From Paramuribaculum sp. (GTDB taxonomy: Bacteria; Bacteroidota; Bacteroidia; Bacteroidales; Muribaculaceae): a stretch of 64,000 bases of DNA. Of the stretch, positions 7,593-16,219 are shown one piece after another. Below the pieces are notes generated by a model that saw only the letters and a program-made list of their open reading frames with translations, did not search any database and was not told the DNA's origin. The stretch is from positions 124,001-188,000 of the forward strand of contig JAFLSD010000003.1 of NCBI GenBank assembly GCA_022511125.1, in the 5' to 3' direction. The translations under genes and the position numbers were made by a program. Within the stretch, counting starts at the first letter, position 1. Each line of letters opens with the position of its first letter.

Positions 7593-9341
7593 CTATGATA
7601 ATTTCAGTTTAAGCACTTCCATCATTTCGGAAAGTACGGGAGTTTCTTTTATCATTTCAGCAAGAAGTTCACGGTCATTCAGAACGTGACGCATAGGTTC
7701 ACCGGACCGGACGGCGGCCTCGAACACTATGTTATCGTTTTTTAAGCTGTCGGCCAATGATTTCTTAATGCTTTCCAGACTCCCTTTTAAAGCTTCGAGC
7801 TGAATATCGTTCTCTACTTCTATCCGATAACGATTCTCTCCCACGGAAATGGGACGTGACATTCTCATGGTATTGATGAGAATGCGCTCTTTGGCATGTT
7901 GTTCGATATATTTGTCCCAAGCCTGCGATAACTCGGCTGCGGAATAAGATTCATTCCGCAATGTTTGCGGCTTTTGGATCTCTTTTTGTTCGGTAGGAGC
8001 GACTGTATCTTTACGGTTGATATTGATTTTCGGTCCTGAAATGATGTTTTTCCGTATACCCTGAGTATCGGACATCCTTCTTTCTATCGGTTTTGTTGCC
8101 TGCCGAGGAATGTGTGGAGTCACCGGTTTGACTCCCATAGAAACAGGCGTTGCAACCGGATTATTTTGAACAGCGGCATCAGTCGACCGGCTTGCGGCAG
8201 CGATTGGTTTCAACTGCCCCTCTCCGTCGCTGCCCTTATTGGGGGAGGGGCTGACTGATTGGCATATTTTTGCGAGCGTCAACTCTATAAGAAACTGTTT
8301 GTTGCTCGCTGTCCTGTAGTGCAAGTCGGCTTCATTACACAAATTCATTGCCTTATAAAGAAATCCCGGAGAGCATTGCTTTGCTCTCGCTATGAGCTGC
8401 CCCACAGAATCGCTGTCGGTCTCAAGAAGGGGGACCGTCCTCGAATCCGACGCCACCATCAGATTGCGGAAATAGTCGGCAAGACCATTTATGAAGAAGT
8501 GAGAATCAAAACCCTTATCCCGTACCTCCGAATAGACTATCCACGCTTCCAGTGGATCACCTTTCATTGCTGCGTCGAAAATGCGGTTGTAATATGAATC
8601 GTCCAGAACATTTAGATTATCGATAGTTGCGGCATAACTCACGTTTCCTTCAGTTGATGCTACGACCTGATCGAATATCGACAACGCATCTCTCATCGCA
8701 CCGTCTGCTTTCTTGGCTATAACACCCAAAGCCGCTGTCTCTGCTTTCACTCCCTCTTTTTCCGCTACCCATGCAAGATGTTCAACCATATCGTTTATCG
8801 TGATACGGTGGAAATCGTAGATCTGACATCTTGATAAGATTGTGGGAATTATTTTATGTTTTTCGGTCGTTGCCAGAATAAACACTACGTAACCCGGAGG
8901 TTCTTCGAGAGTTTTCAGAAAAGCGTTGAACGCCGACGACGAAAGCATGTGAACCTCATCGACAATAAACACTCTGTATTTACCTGTCGATGGTGGCACC
9001 TGAACCTGACTTACAAGCTCGCGTATATCGTCCACGCTATTATTGGATGCTGCGTCAAGTTCTATAATGTTCATTGACGTGCCTCTGTTGAAAGCCTTGC
9101 AGGAATCGCATTCGTTGCATGGTTCGCCTTCGGGCGTACGGTTCTGGCAATTTATGGCTTTTGCGAAAATTCTCGCACAAGATGTCTTGCCTACTCCCCT
9201 CGAACCACAAAATAGATATGATTGAGCGAGTCGTCCGGTAGCCACGGCGTTTTTCAGAGTACCCGTAAGGGCTTTCTGACCCACCACCGAGTCAAATGTC
9301 GTAGGACGATATTTTCTCGCAGATACAATATAGGGATCCAT
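7593..9341 (-). CDS. dnaX: DNA polymerase III subunit gamma/tau
   Basis: A 582-residue AAA+ clamp-loader subunit. The Walker A motif 'GSRGVGKTS' is at residues 46-54, the zinc-binding cysteines at 65, 75, 78 and 81, Walker B 'DEVH' at 128-131, and sensor 1 'FILATTEKHK' follows. Residues 1-360 are the conserved gamma core; 360-470 is a low-complexity, proline- and lysine-rich linker; the last 110 residues are a tau-like C-terminal domain. It loads the beta clamp and couples polymerase to helicase. A TATATTTG -7 box (9378-9371, minus) precedes it. It is convergent with tpx. Confidence 0.97.
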   Translation of the reverse strand: MDPYIVSARKYRPTTFDSVVGQKALTGTLKNAVATGRLAQSYLFCGSRGVGKTSCARIFAKAINCQNRTPEGEPCNECDSCKAFNRGTSMNIIELDAASNNSVDDIRELVSQVQVPPSTGKYRVFIVDEVHMLSSSAFNAFLKTLEEPPGYVVFILATTEKHKIIPTILSRCQIYDFHRITINDMVEHLAWVAEKEGVKAETAALGVIAKKADGAMRDALSIFDQVVASTEGNVSYAATIDNLNVLDDSYYNRIFDAAMKGDPLEAWIVYSEVRDKGFDSHFFINGLADYFRNLMVASDSRTVPLLETDSDSVGQLIARAKQCSPGFLYKAMNLCNEADLHYRTASNKQFLIELTLAKICQSVSPSPNKGSDGEGQLKPIAAASRSTDAAVQNNPVATPVSMGVKPVTPHIPRQATKPIERRMSDTQGIRKNIISGPKININRKDTVAPTEQKEIQKPQTLRNESYSAAELSQAWDKYIEQHAKERILINTMRMSRPISVGENRYRIEVENDIQLEALKGSLESIKKSLADSLKNDNIVFEAAVRSGEPMRHVLNDRELLAEMIKETPVLSEMMEVLKLKLS

Positions 9342-9529
9342 TAATTTTGCCGTTTTCGATTTAATTTCTACAAATATAGTGATTTTATATGAGAAAAATA
9401 AAGATTTTATCGCAATCTATTCTCATCGCAAACACTTATCATACAGCTACATAAGCAACATAACAACAAAATAATGTTATAATTGTAACAACTCCGTAAC
9501 TAATTTAACTTTCGTTAACCGTAAAACTA

Positions 9530-9559
9530 TTGCAGACCCTCTTTTCCAACTTAACTTTG
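9530..9559 (+). promoter_or_regulatory. Promoter of the ECF sigma factor gene
   Basis: TTG (9530-9532), a 19-base spacer and TAACTTTG (9552-9559) form an excellent Bacteroidetes -33/-7 promoter 41 bp upstream of the ATG at 9601. The 9342-9529 interval is otherwise AT-rich without genes. Confidence 0.8.
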
Positions 9560-9600
9560 CATCGTAATCAAATTGTAACACAAATTTAAAATATCAGATC

Positions 9601-10107
9601 ATGACACCGAACGACAACTTCCAACAGAGATTAACTTCACTTCAGGCTAACCTGCAGAACTTCGCTCTGATGTTGACCGCTAACCGTAACGACGCACAGG
9701 ATCTCGTACAGGACACTATGCTAAAGGCTCTCGACAACGCGGACAAGTACACCGACAACACTAACTTCAAGGGATGGGTGTTCACTATCATGCGTAACAT
9801 CTTCATCAACAACTACCGCAGAGTTGTCCGTTCGGCTACTGTCATCGACCAGACCGAAGATCTGTATCACCTCAACATCTCGCAGGACTCCGGCATAGAC
9901 TCACCCGAAGAAAGCTACTCCGTACAGGAGATAACAGCCGCCATCGACGCTTTCCCCGAAAAGTACCGCCGTCCTTTCCAGATGCACGTAGCAGGATACA
10001 AGTACGACGAAATAGCCGAAGAAATGGGACTCCCCCTCGGTACCATCAAGAGCCGTATATTCTTCGCTCGCCAGGAACTCCAGACCCGATTCGCCGACTA
10101 CAGATAA
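9601..10107 (+). CDS. RNA polymerase sigma factor, ECF (sigma-70 family)
   Basis: A 168-residue ECF sigma factor. Region 2 covers about residues 18-80 ('ANRNDAQDLVQDTMLKAL', 'NFKGWVFTIMRNIFINNYRR') and region 4 about 108-165 ('DAFPEKYRRPFQMHVAGYKYDEIAEEM', 'GTIKSRIFFARQEL'). No anti-sigma factor, FecR or TonB gene flanks it, so it is not a PUL-type regulator. It stands alone between its own promoter and terminator. The codons are strikingly C-ending (AAC, TAC, ATC, TTC), unlike its neighbours, which usually marks a highly expressed gene. Its regulon cannot be read from the window. Confidence 0.93.
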   Translation: MTPNDNFQQRLTSLQANLQNFALMLTANRNDAQDLVQDTMLKALDNADKYTDNTNFKGWVFTIMRNIFINNYRRVVRSATVIDQTEDLYHLNISQDSGIDSPEESYSVQEITAAIDAFPEKYRRPFQMHVAGYKYDEIAEEMGLPLGTIKSRIFFARQELQTRFADYR

Positions 10108-10163
10108 AATTCAACAAAGATTAAGCCGCATCCGATGATCTGACGGATGCCTATAAGAAATAT

Positions 10164-10196
10164 GACCTCCGAGTACTCCCCGGAGGTCTCTTTTTT
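10164..10196 (+). terminator. Intrinsic terminator of the ECF sigma factor gene
   Basis: GACCTCCG (10164-10171) pairs with CGGAGGTC (10181-10188) and is followed by a TCTTTTTT tract. Confidence 0.9.
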
Positions 10197-10288
10197 AGCA
10201 TAAAAAATTAAAGTGCAACAGATTTATTTTGCAAAGGAATAATCATCAATACCAATTATTTATAATTAATCTGTATTAGAGTCCATCT

Positions 10289-10726
10289 TTACCAGTCTGT
10301 TCTATAATTAACAGGCTCCACAGCATAGTTTATTAACTTAAAATCTTGAATATTACAGATACTCTCGTGTTGATAGTGTAAATTTTTGTAATTACTAATA
10401 ACTTCGTCTATAACTCTACCTTGCGGCGGAATTATAATAGTTTTTGTGTAATTGAATTTTACATTATATCTAACTAGATATGCTTGGCATGAATACTTTA
10501 CACGTATCCTACTATTGGTTTTATTATAAAAAATTAGCCATGCTTTTTCATATTCTTTTTCACCTGCCATCCATGCATCGAGTTTTGCCTCCCAGTCAAT
10601 TTTTAACTCATTATTATTGAAATAAACTCCGCTACGTATTGTTGGACCCGGGAGTCCAGATGATTGAGCTTTAGCAGTTGATAAAAACGATATTATAAAA
10701 AACAGAAAAATTAATTGTATCTTCAT
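10289..10726 (-). CDS. Small secreted protein of unknown function
   Basis: A 145-residue protein with a signal peptide (residues 1-20, 'FIISFLSTAKA-QSS'), not recognised. The mature part is beta-rich, with 'GVYFNNNELKIDWEAKLDAW' and 'AWLIFYNKTNSRIRVKYSCQ', and two Cys. It has low GC compared with its neighbours, which suggests recent acquisition. It is alone on the minus strand. The palindromic leader-like element at 10842-11000 lies 116 bp upstream in the same direction, an arrangement also seen for the small secreted protein at 59669-59989. Confidence 0.7.
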   Translation of the reverse strand: MKIQLIFLFFIISFLSTAKAQSSGLPGPTIRSGVYFNNNELKIDWEAKLDAWMAGEKEYEKAWLIFYNKTNSRIRVKYSCQAYLVRYNVKFNYTKTIIIPPQGRVIDEVISNYKNLHYQHESICNIQDFKLINYAVEPVNYRTDW

Positions 10727-10841
10727 AACAATCTAATTATTAACAAATATATATATTTAAAAGACAATTTCTATTAATAAGAGACTTAAAGGCTTTTCAG
10801 AAATCTCCTTGAACCATATAAATATTAATATACATATATAG

Positions 10842-11000
10842 AAAAGCGCGGTTCATTTAGTTTTTCTTTAACCGGGGTGTTTGGCATACCCATCCAACAG
10901 AATAACTAAAAGCCCACGCTATCTTGCGCGAGCATTTTTTGCTATTATTCCTGTTGGATGATAAGTTGCCAAACTTTCGGTTAAACAGAATAAAGCTAAA
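10842..11000 (-). ncRNA. Palindromic leader-like RNA element, copy A
   Basis: On the minus strand a core of about 79 nt runs from 10920 to 10842. Its ends pair: AGCGTGG (10920-10914) with CCGCGCT (10851-10845), followed by a short TTTT; an inner pair is TTTAGTT/AACTAAA. The 10940-11000 half is an inverted degenerate copy: CATCCAACAG (10891-10900) versus CTGTTGGATG (10951-10960), GTTTGGCA (10879-10886) versus TGCCAAAC (10967-10974), TTTAACCG (10867-10874) versus CGGTTAAA (10978-10985). A TATATTTG -7-like box lies upstream on the minus strand (11087-11080), with no clear -33. It is related to the elements at 31162, 41303 and 60041. Whether it acts as leader, separate sRNA or repeat is open. The remainder of 10727-11160 shows no gene. 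Confidence 0.6.
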
Positions 11001-11160
11001 ATGCCTCTCCAATTAAAATATATGTATTAGGGCACTTATGTCATCATCATAGGCAATTCCTTTTATTTATTTCTCAATGCAAATATATAACTATTTATCC
11101 TTAGATTCGCTATTTACTATAACTCTTTTTATATTTTAGTATCATAGTGAAATTTTTGTC

Positions 11161-11201
11161 CAAAAAACAAGAAGATGCGGCCTTATGGGGGAGGCCGCAT
11201 C
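11161..11201 (-). terminator. Terminator of the alpha-glucan operon
   Basis: GATGCGGCCT (11174-11183) pairs with AGGCCGCATC (11192-11201). On the minus strand it is followed by CTTCTTGTTTTTTG. It lies just beyond the stop at 11250. Confidence 0.85.
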
Positions 11202-11249
11202 CTGTTATGTTGTTCTTAGCATGAAATGAATCATGCTGTGGGATGTCGA

Positions 11250-12713
11250 TTATTTTTTCGCAACTGTTTTCTTTGCTGTAGAAGCCTTCTTGGCTGGAGC
11301 CTTTTTAGCCGGAGCTTTCTTTTCAGGTGCTTTCTTAGCGGGAGCTTCGACCTTCTTTTCCTCAGTCTTGGCTCCTTCAGCAGCCTGAGCGCGGAGAGCA
11401 TGCTCTTCATTGTAATGCTCAAGGTTCTTACGCATAGACGTTACTTCTTTATTGAGCGTTTCGATTTCGCGAGCCTGATTACGTATCGTAGTTAGGAGCG
11501 AGTTGAGTTCTTCGTTTTCAATCGACAGCGGATATTGTTCTTCTACTCTCACGATAAAGTCGGCCAGAACGTTCATGTAGTTAGTGAAAGCCTGGAATGG
11601 GGTTTCGTAGGGGCTGAAATGTGAATGAACCGCTCCGTCGTTAAGATGTTTTGTCGACATATAGAAGAAGTGGTCGGAATTCTGCAAGTAATTCCAGTCC
11701 TGTTTCAAACGGCGGTCATCGCAGAGACGCACGCGTTCAGCCACACTGTAGAGTTTGTCGAAAGCTTCGTTCTGAAGTTTGTTGCCGAGCCAAGCGCTTG
11801 TGTCGCGTGCCTCGTCTGCCCATGAAATGGGGTGCATGATCGACAATTCGCCCACTGGTTTGAGTTTCTGAACAGCTTCTGTAGGAGTGATGAAATCAAT
11901 ACCACGTTCCTTAGCAAAGCGGGGAAGAGCTTCGAGGAAATGGAAGATTCCGGTTTCCTTACGTTGCAGTTCGCCGAAAATTTCGAGATTCATGAACAGG
12001 TTTACAATCTGTTCCTCCGGCGGAGTATTTGCGATCCAATCTATATATTTGTCGGCCGTCAATGGATATGCATCCCATTCGGTATTGCTGAAACGGAATG
12101 CGATATCGTCGCTGAACTTGTCGTTTTTCAACAACAGTTTGAGCTTAGGAGCCGATGCCGCACTGTAAACATAGTTGGGACTCTTCCAGCCGAGGATATG
12201 TTTTGCTCCTTCCGTTACAGCTCCTTTATAACCCATAGCCACCATCTGAGGAGCGAGTTCGTCGCAATAAATCATCTCGGTGTTGCGTATCACTTGGGTC
12301 TTAACACCAAAGAGCTGATAGAGTTTTTCGTCGTGAGCCTTCACCTGAGCCTTGAATTCTTCGGGATCTGTCAGCGACGAAAGCGAATGAGCGTAAGTCT
12401 CGGCTAAAAATTCCACTTTGCCCGTGTCGGCCAATTTCTTAAGCAAATCAACGAATTCGGGAACATACTGCTCGCACTGTTCAAGCGCTGTACCGGATAT
12501 CGAAAGTGCGCAACGGAACGCGCCTTTACTTTCTTCAATCATGCGTAAAAGGCTTTCTGCTGCCGGAATATAACTGCTGTGAGCGATACGGGTGATGATA
12601 TCGTCGTTAGCGAAATCGTCGTAATAATAATGGTCGTTACCTATATCGAAGAAACGGTATCTTTTAAGCCTGAAGGGCTGATGAATCGAGAAGTAAAAAC
12701 AAATAGCTTTCAT
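11250..12713 (-). CDS. Glycoside hydrolase family 57 (alpha-amylase-like) with Lys/Ala-rich tail
   Basis: About 487 residues from the ATG at 12713 ('MKAICFYFSIHQPFRLKRYR', the canonical GH57 start); an ATG at 12722 is less likely. GH57 motifs are 'FSIHQPFRL', 'FLAETYAHSLSSL' and 'IRNTEMIYCDELA' with the probable nucleophile Glu. GH57 enzymes act on alpha-1,4-glucans. Residues near 400-440 form a coiled coil, and the last 45 residues are repeated 'KKAPAKKA' blocks like histone H1 tails. It is last in an operon after the glycosyltransferase and the debranching enzyme, so it is probably cytosolic and takes part in glycogen turnover. Confidence 0.9.
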   Translation of the reverse strand: MKAICFYFSIHQPFRLKRYRFFDIGNDHYYYDDFANDDIITRIAHSSYIPAAESLLRMIEESKGAFRCALSISGTALEQCEQYVPEFVDLLKKLADTGKVEFLAETYAHSLSSLTDPEEFKAQVKAHDEKLYQLFGVKTQVIRNTEMIYCDELAPQMVAMGYKGAVTEGAKHILGWKSPNYVYSAASAPKLKLLLKNDKFSDDIAFRFSNTEWDAYPLTADKYIDWIANTPPEEQIVNLFMNLEIFGELQRKETGIFHFLEALPRFAKERGIDFITPTEAVQKLKPVGELSIMHPISWADEARDTSAWLGNKLQNEAFDKLYSVAERVRLCDDRRLKQDWNYLQNSDHFFYMSTKHLNDGAVHSHFSPYETPFQAFTNYMNVLADFIVRVEEQYPLSIENEELNSLLTTIRNQAREIETLNKEVTSMRKNLEHYNEEHALRAQAAEGAKTEEKKVEAPAKKAPEKKAPAKKAPAKKASTAKKTVAKK

Positions 12714-12766
12714 AATTTTCAAGATTTAGTCTTATTGTTTTTTAATTGAATTTATTTATTTGATCA

Positions 12767-14023
12767 TCAGCCGATGACCTGTTTGTAGATATCTATCACT
12801 TTTTTGCCGGCCTTGTCCCAGGTGATTCGGTTGACTTCGTCGAGACCGTCTTCACGCAACTGATTGTACATGGCGGGATAGGTGATTATCGAATTGATAG
12901 CGTCGGCCATCGCATCGATGTCCCAATAGTCGGTTTTGATCACATTGTCGAGGATTTCGGCACATCCGCTCTGCTTGGAGATAATCGACGGAACACCCAT
13001 CTGCATAGCTTCCAAAGGCGAGATACCGAAAGGTTCCGAGACGGAAGGCATCACATAGACATCGCTCGCCTTAAGCATTTCATAAACCTGCTTGCCTTTC
13101 TGGAAACCGGGGAAATGGAAGCGGTCGGCGATGCCTCGTTCGGCTGCGAGATTGATCATTTTGTCCATCATGTCTCCGCTACCGGCCATTACGAAACGAG
13201 CGTTGTGGTTGTTCTTAAGCACTTTAGCAGCCGCTTCAACGAAATATTCAGGCCCTTTTTGCATTGTGATTCTCCCTAAGAAAGTCACTACTTTCTCTTT
13301 GGGTTTATTTACTTCGACGCTTAGCAATTCTTCGCTTAGCGGAGTCACTGCATTATGCACTGTAGTAACCTTCGCCGGGTCAATACCGTATTTTTCGATA
13401 ACTGTCTGGCGAGTAAGATTGCTCACCGTGATAATATGGTCGGCATGATTCATACCGTCCTTTTCAATTCCGAATACCGTAGGGTTGACATTGCCTCGCG
13501 AACGGTCGAAGTCGGTTGCATGGACGTGAATCACGAGAGGCTTTCCTGTCACCTGCTTGGCATGTATGCCGGCAGGATAAGTGAGCCAGTCGTGGCTATG
13601 GATTATGTCGAAATCGAGTGTTCTTGCTATCACACCGGCACAAATCGAATAGTTGTTTATCTCTTCCAGGAGGTTATCGGGATAGCGTCCGGAAAATTCA
13701 AGACAGCCCAGATCGTTAGTACGCATGTAGTTAAAGTCGGCGTAAATATGGTCGCGGAGCCTGAAATAAAGATCGGGATCCATCAGTTTGCCTATTCTTT
13801 GCTCTACATAGTCGCGGCTCACGTCTCTCCATGCGATTGGAGTCTGGGAAGCGCCTATTATTTTCGTAAAACTTTTTTCTTCATCACCGAACGGCTTAGG
13901 TATCACAAAAGTGATGTCCATGTCACCACACTCCCACATTCCTTTTGTGAGACCGTAGCTGGCCGTTCCAAGACCTCCGAGTATATGAGGCGGGAATTCC
14001 CACCCGAACATTAACGCTTTCAT
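12767..14023 (-). CDS. Glycosyltransferase family 4 (glycogen/starch synthase-like)
   Basis: A 418-residue GT-B glycosyltransferase. The N terminus 'MKALMFGWEFPPHILGGLGT' carries the GGLG donor/acceptor loop; 'DIIHSHDWLTYPAG' is in the first Rossmann domain; 'VVTFLGRITMQKGPEYFVEA' and 'PSVSEPFGISPLEAMQMGVP' (the E-x7-E motif) are in the second. The context, between a glycogen debranching enzyme and a GH57 enzyme with 16- and about 50-bp gaps, supports a role in building alpha-1,4-glucan. The exact acceptor and donor (ADP- or UDP-glucose) cannot be decided from sequence alone. Confidence 0.88.
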   Translation of the reverse strand: MKALMFGWEFPPHILGGLGTASYGLTKGMWECGDMDITFVIPKPFGDEEKSFTKIIGASQTPIAWRDVSRDYVEQRIGKLMDPDLYFRLRDHIYADFNYMRTNDLGCLEFSGRYPDNLLEEINNYSICAGVIARTLDFDIIHSHDWLTYPAGIHAKQVTGKPLVIHVHATDFDRSRGNVNPTVFGIEKDGMNHADHIITVSNLTRQTVIEKYGIDPAKVTTVHNAVTPLSEELLSVEVNKPKEKVVTFLGRITMQKGPEYFVEAAAKVLKNNHNARFVMAGSGDMMDKMINLAAERGIADRFHFPGFQKGKQVYEMLKASDVYVMPSVSEPFGISPLEAMQMGVPSIISKQSGCAEILDNVIKTDYWDIDAMADAINSIITYPAMYNQLREDGLDEVNRITWDKAGKKVIDIYKQVIG

Positions 14024-14038
14024 GGATTATTTAGGTGA

Positions 14039-15982
14039 TTACATGTTGAACTTTTTGAGTGTAGTCAGCGTGCGCAGTATTTCGGCCACATTCGTAACGT
14101 GGCTTATTGCACCGCGGCCGGAGAAAGGTGGATTACCGTCGTAGAGTTGCGAGAGTGAACCTATACATCCGTTTGTCATTTCATCTTCGTAACCTATGAG
14201 CATGCGGTCGAGATATCCCACGCCGCTCATACCGAACACGCGCAGATAAGCGTCGGCATAGAAACCGAACAGCCATGGGCGCGCCGGGCCGTTATGAAGT
14301 GCCATTTCGCGTTCTTCGGGGGATCCCAAATAGAACGGACGGTAGCCGAAACTCTTAGGCGACAGTGTGCGAAGACCTTTTGGCGTCAGAAGTTCGCGTG
14401 TCACCACATCAAGCACTCCTTTGCGCTGTCTTCTGTCTAAAGGAGAATAATCCATCGCTATAGCAACAGCCATATTGGGTCTAACCGACGGATCGGCATA
14501 CGAACCATTGACATAATCGAACAGATAGCCGTAGCCGTTTAGGAAAGTATCTATAAACGACGGTTTCAGTTTAGAGGCTATCTTAACCCATTTTTCACAA
14601 TCGCCGGCCATATCTTCGATATCCTCGACCAAATTGGTGGCATACATCAGAGCATTATACCACAGAGCGTTGAACTCTACCAGATAACCTGATCTTGGCA
14701 CTATGGGATGACCGTTCATGGCTGCATTCATCCATGACACCGGTTTGTGAGTACCTTCGGTAAACAGGAGGCCATTGTCGTCGACGTGCATGTCGGGATG
14801 TTTGCCGTCAATTATATAGTCGATTATTTCCTTGATAAAATCCAGGTAACGCTCTACAGTTTCTTCCTTTCCGTAGGCTTTAGTGTACTGTTGTAATGCC
14901 CAGATGCACCACAACGGAATGTCGGGAAGATCGATGCCAAGGATTCGGTCGGACTTCTCGCCTGTCTCCATAAAATGTTTGAGAGCCTTGCGGGCTGTCT
15001 CCATTATAGCCTGAAAGTCATCCTTATGATCTATGGCAATAGTAGCGCCGGGAAGAGCCATAAAAGTATTGCGGGCGATGATTTTACCCCACGGATAGCC
15101 TGAGATGAGATACATCCCGTCGGGCTCTTTGATATAGCACTGTTTTACAGCGTTTTTCAAACAGTTGAAGAAGCTTGTACGACGCGTACGCGAAGCTATT
15201 TCCATGTCGTAAGTCTTCGTGAGCGAACGCGGCTGCACTTCAGAGATACCTGCCGAGAAGATAATCGATTCTCCCTTCTTTATCGATATGTCGAAATATC
15301 CCGGTACCCAAAGATCCTCGGTATAAGGCACTCCTCTTTCAAGATCTTTGAGGTATTCGAAACCATTATACCAATGAGGCTCGTAATGCCATTCTGGCTT
15401 TCTGCTGAACTGCATAAACAGACGAGGATAGCCATTGTAAAGACAACAAGATATACCGTTTGGAGCGTCAAGACATTCGGTATTCAGAGCATCGTTGGCT
15501 ATGCAAAGAGCATTGGCATCGCGGAAAGCCAATATAGGACGGAAACGCAAGGTGGTGTGTGAATGAGCATCCACAAGCGTATATTTCACCAATATCCTGT
15601 TTTCATTCGATATGAAGGTCTTTTCTTTTGTGAGTATCACGCCACCCACACGGTACGTCGTGCGCGGCACGCTTTCACAATCGAATTCCCTGATATACTT
15701 GTGTCCGTTGGGACTATAAACTCCTCCGCTATATCTGTGCAAGCCGAGATTGAACTGCGCACCGTGTTGAATGACTGTCGCGTCGAGCGAGGAAAGCAAA
15801 ACGTGCGAAGTATTTCCCATTTCAGGCATAGGAATCACCAGCATACCGTGTTGCTTACGGGTATTGCAGTCCACCACCGTCGTACAATGATAAGCGCCGG
15901 ACTGATTCGTACGGAGCATCTCTTTCATAAGCGATTGCTCCAGGTTAATCATGAGGTTTTTATCAAATTTAAGGTAGCTCAT
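14039..15982 (-). CDS. Glycogen debranching enzyme (amylo-alpha-1,6-glucosidase)
   Basis: A 647-residue protein. The N-terminal domain (about 1-250) matches the bacterial GDE N-terminal region ('VVDCNTRKQHGMLVIPMP', 'IQHGAQFNLGLHRYSGG'). The C-terminal (alpha/alpha)6 barrel contains 'YLISGYPWGKIIARNTFMAL', 'DIPLWCIWALQQY', 'GLLFTEGTHKPVSWMNAAMN' and 'HNGPARPWLFGFYADAYLR'. It removes alpha-1,6 branches from glycogen. It is first in the three-gene operon GDE-GT4-GH57; glgB is elsewhere in the window (51437). No signal peptide is present, so it is cytosolic. Confidence 0.92.
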   Translation of the reverse strand: MSYLKFDKNLMINLEQSLMKEMLRTNQSGAYHCTTVVDCNTRKQHGMLVIPMPEMGNTSHVLLSSLDATVIQHGAQFNLGLHRYSGGVYSPNGHKYIREFDCESVPRTTYRVGGVILTKEKTFISNENRILVKYTLVDAHSHTTLRFRPILAFRDANALCIANDALNTECLDAPNGISCCLYNGYPRLFMQFSRKPEWHYEPHWYNGFEYLKDLERGVPYTEDLWVPGYFDISIKKGESIIFSAGISEVQPRSLTKTYDMEIASRTRRTSFFNCLKNAVKQCYIKEPDGMYLISGYPWGKIIARNTFMALPGATIAIDHKDDFQAIMETARKALKHFMETGEKSDRILGIDLPDIPLWCIWALQQYTKAYGKEETVERYLDFIKEIIDYIIDGKHPDMHVDDNGLLFTEGTHKPVSWMNAAMNGHPIVPRSGYLVEFNALWYNALMYATNLVEDIEDMAGDCEKWVKIASKLKPSFIDTFLNGYGYLFDYVNGSYADPSVRPNMAVAIAMDYSPLDRRQRKGVLDVVTRELLTPKGLRTLSPKSFGYRPFYLGSPEEREMALHNGPARPWLFGFYADAYLRVFGMSGVGYLDRMLIGYEDEMTNGCIGSLSQLYDGNPPFSGRGAISHVTNVAEILRTLTTLKKFNM

Positions 15983-16155
15983 TTGACTATAATTTTAATT
16001 GTTAAATTCATGCTTTATGCATCAACAAGCGAATATAGTTAAAAAATCAATCTCAACCAATTAATTGTATAGAAAATTAACACCTCTCCCTAAAATTCAC
16101 TAATTTTAACATACTTCACTATTTTTATACTTTCATTCTTAGATTGAGAATCGGT

Positions 16156-16197
16156 TAAAAAAATCGAAGAATGCAAGCAAGGTTACATCCTTCGATT
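16156..16197 (-). terminator. Terminator downstream of der
   Basis: AATCGAAG (16162-16169) pairs with CTTCGATT (16190-16197), followed on the minus strand by TTTTTTAACC. It lies about 20 bp beyond the der stop. Confidence 0.75.
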
Positions 16198-16219
16198 AAA
16201 ATGGTCATTAGCTAAGTTA

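Noticed and set aside
13355-14014. 219-residue plus-strand ORF opposite the GT4 gene
   Set aside because: Antisense shadow of the glycosyltransferase frame without family features.
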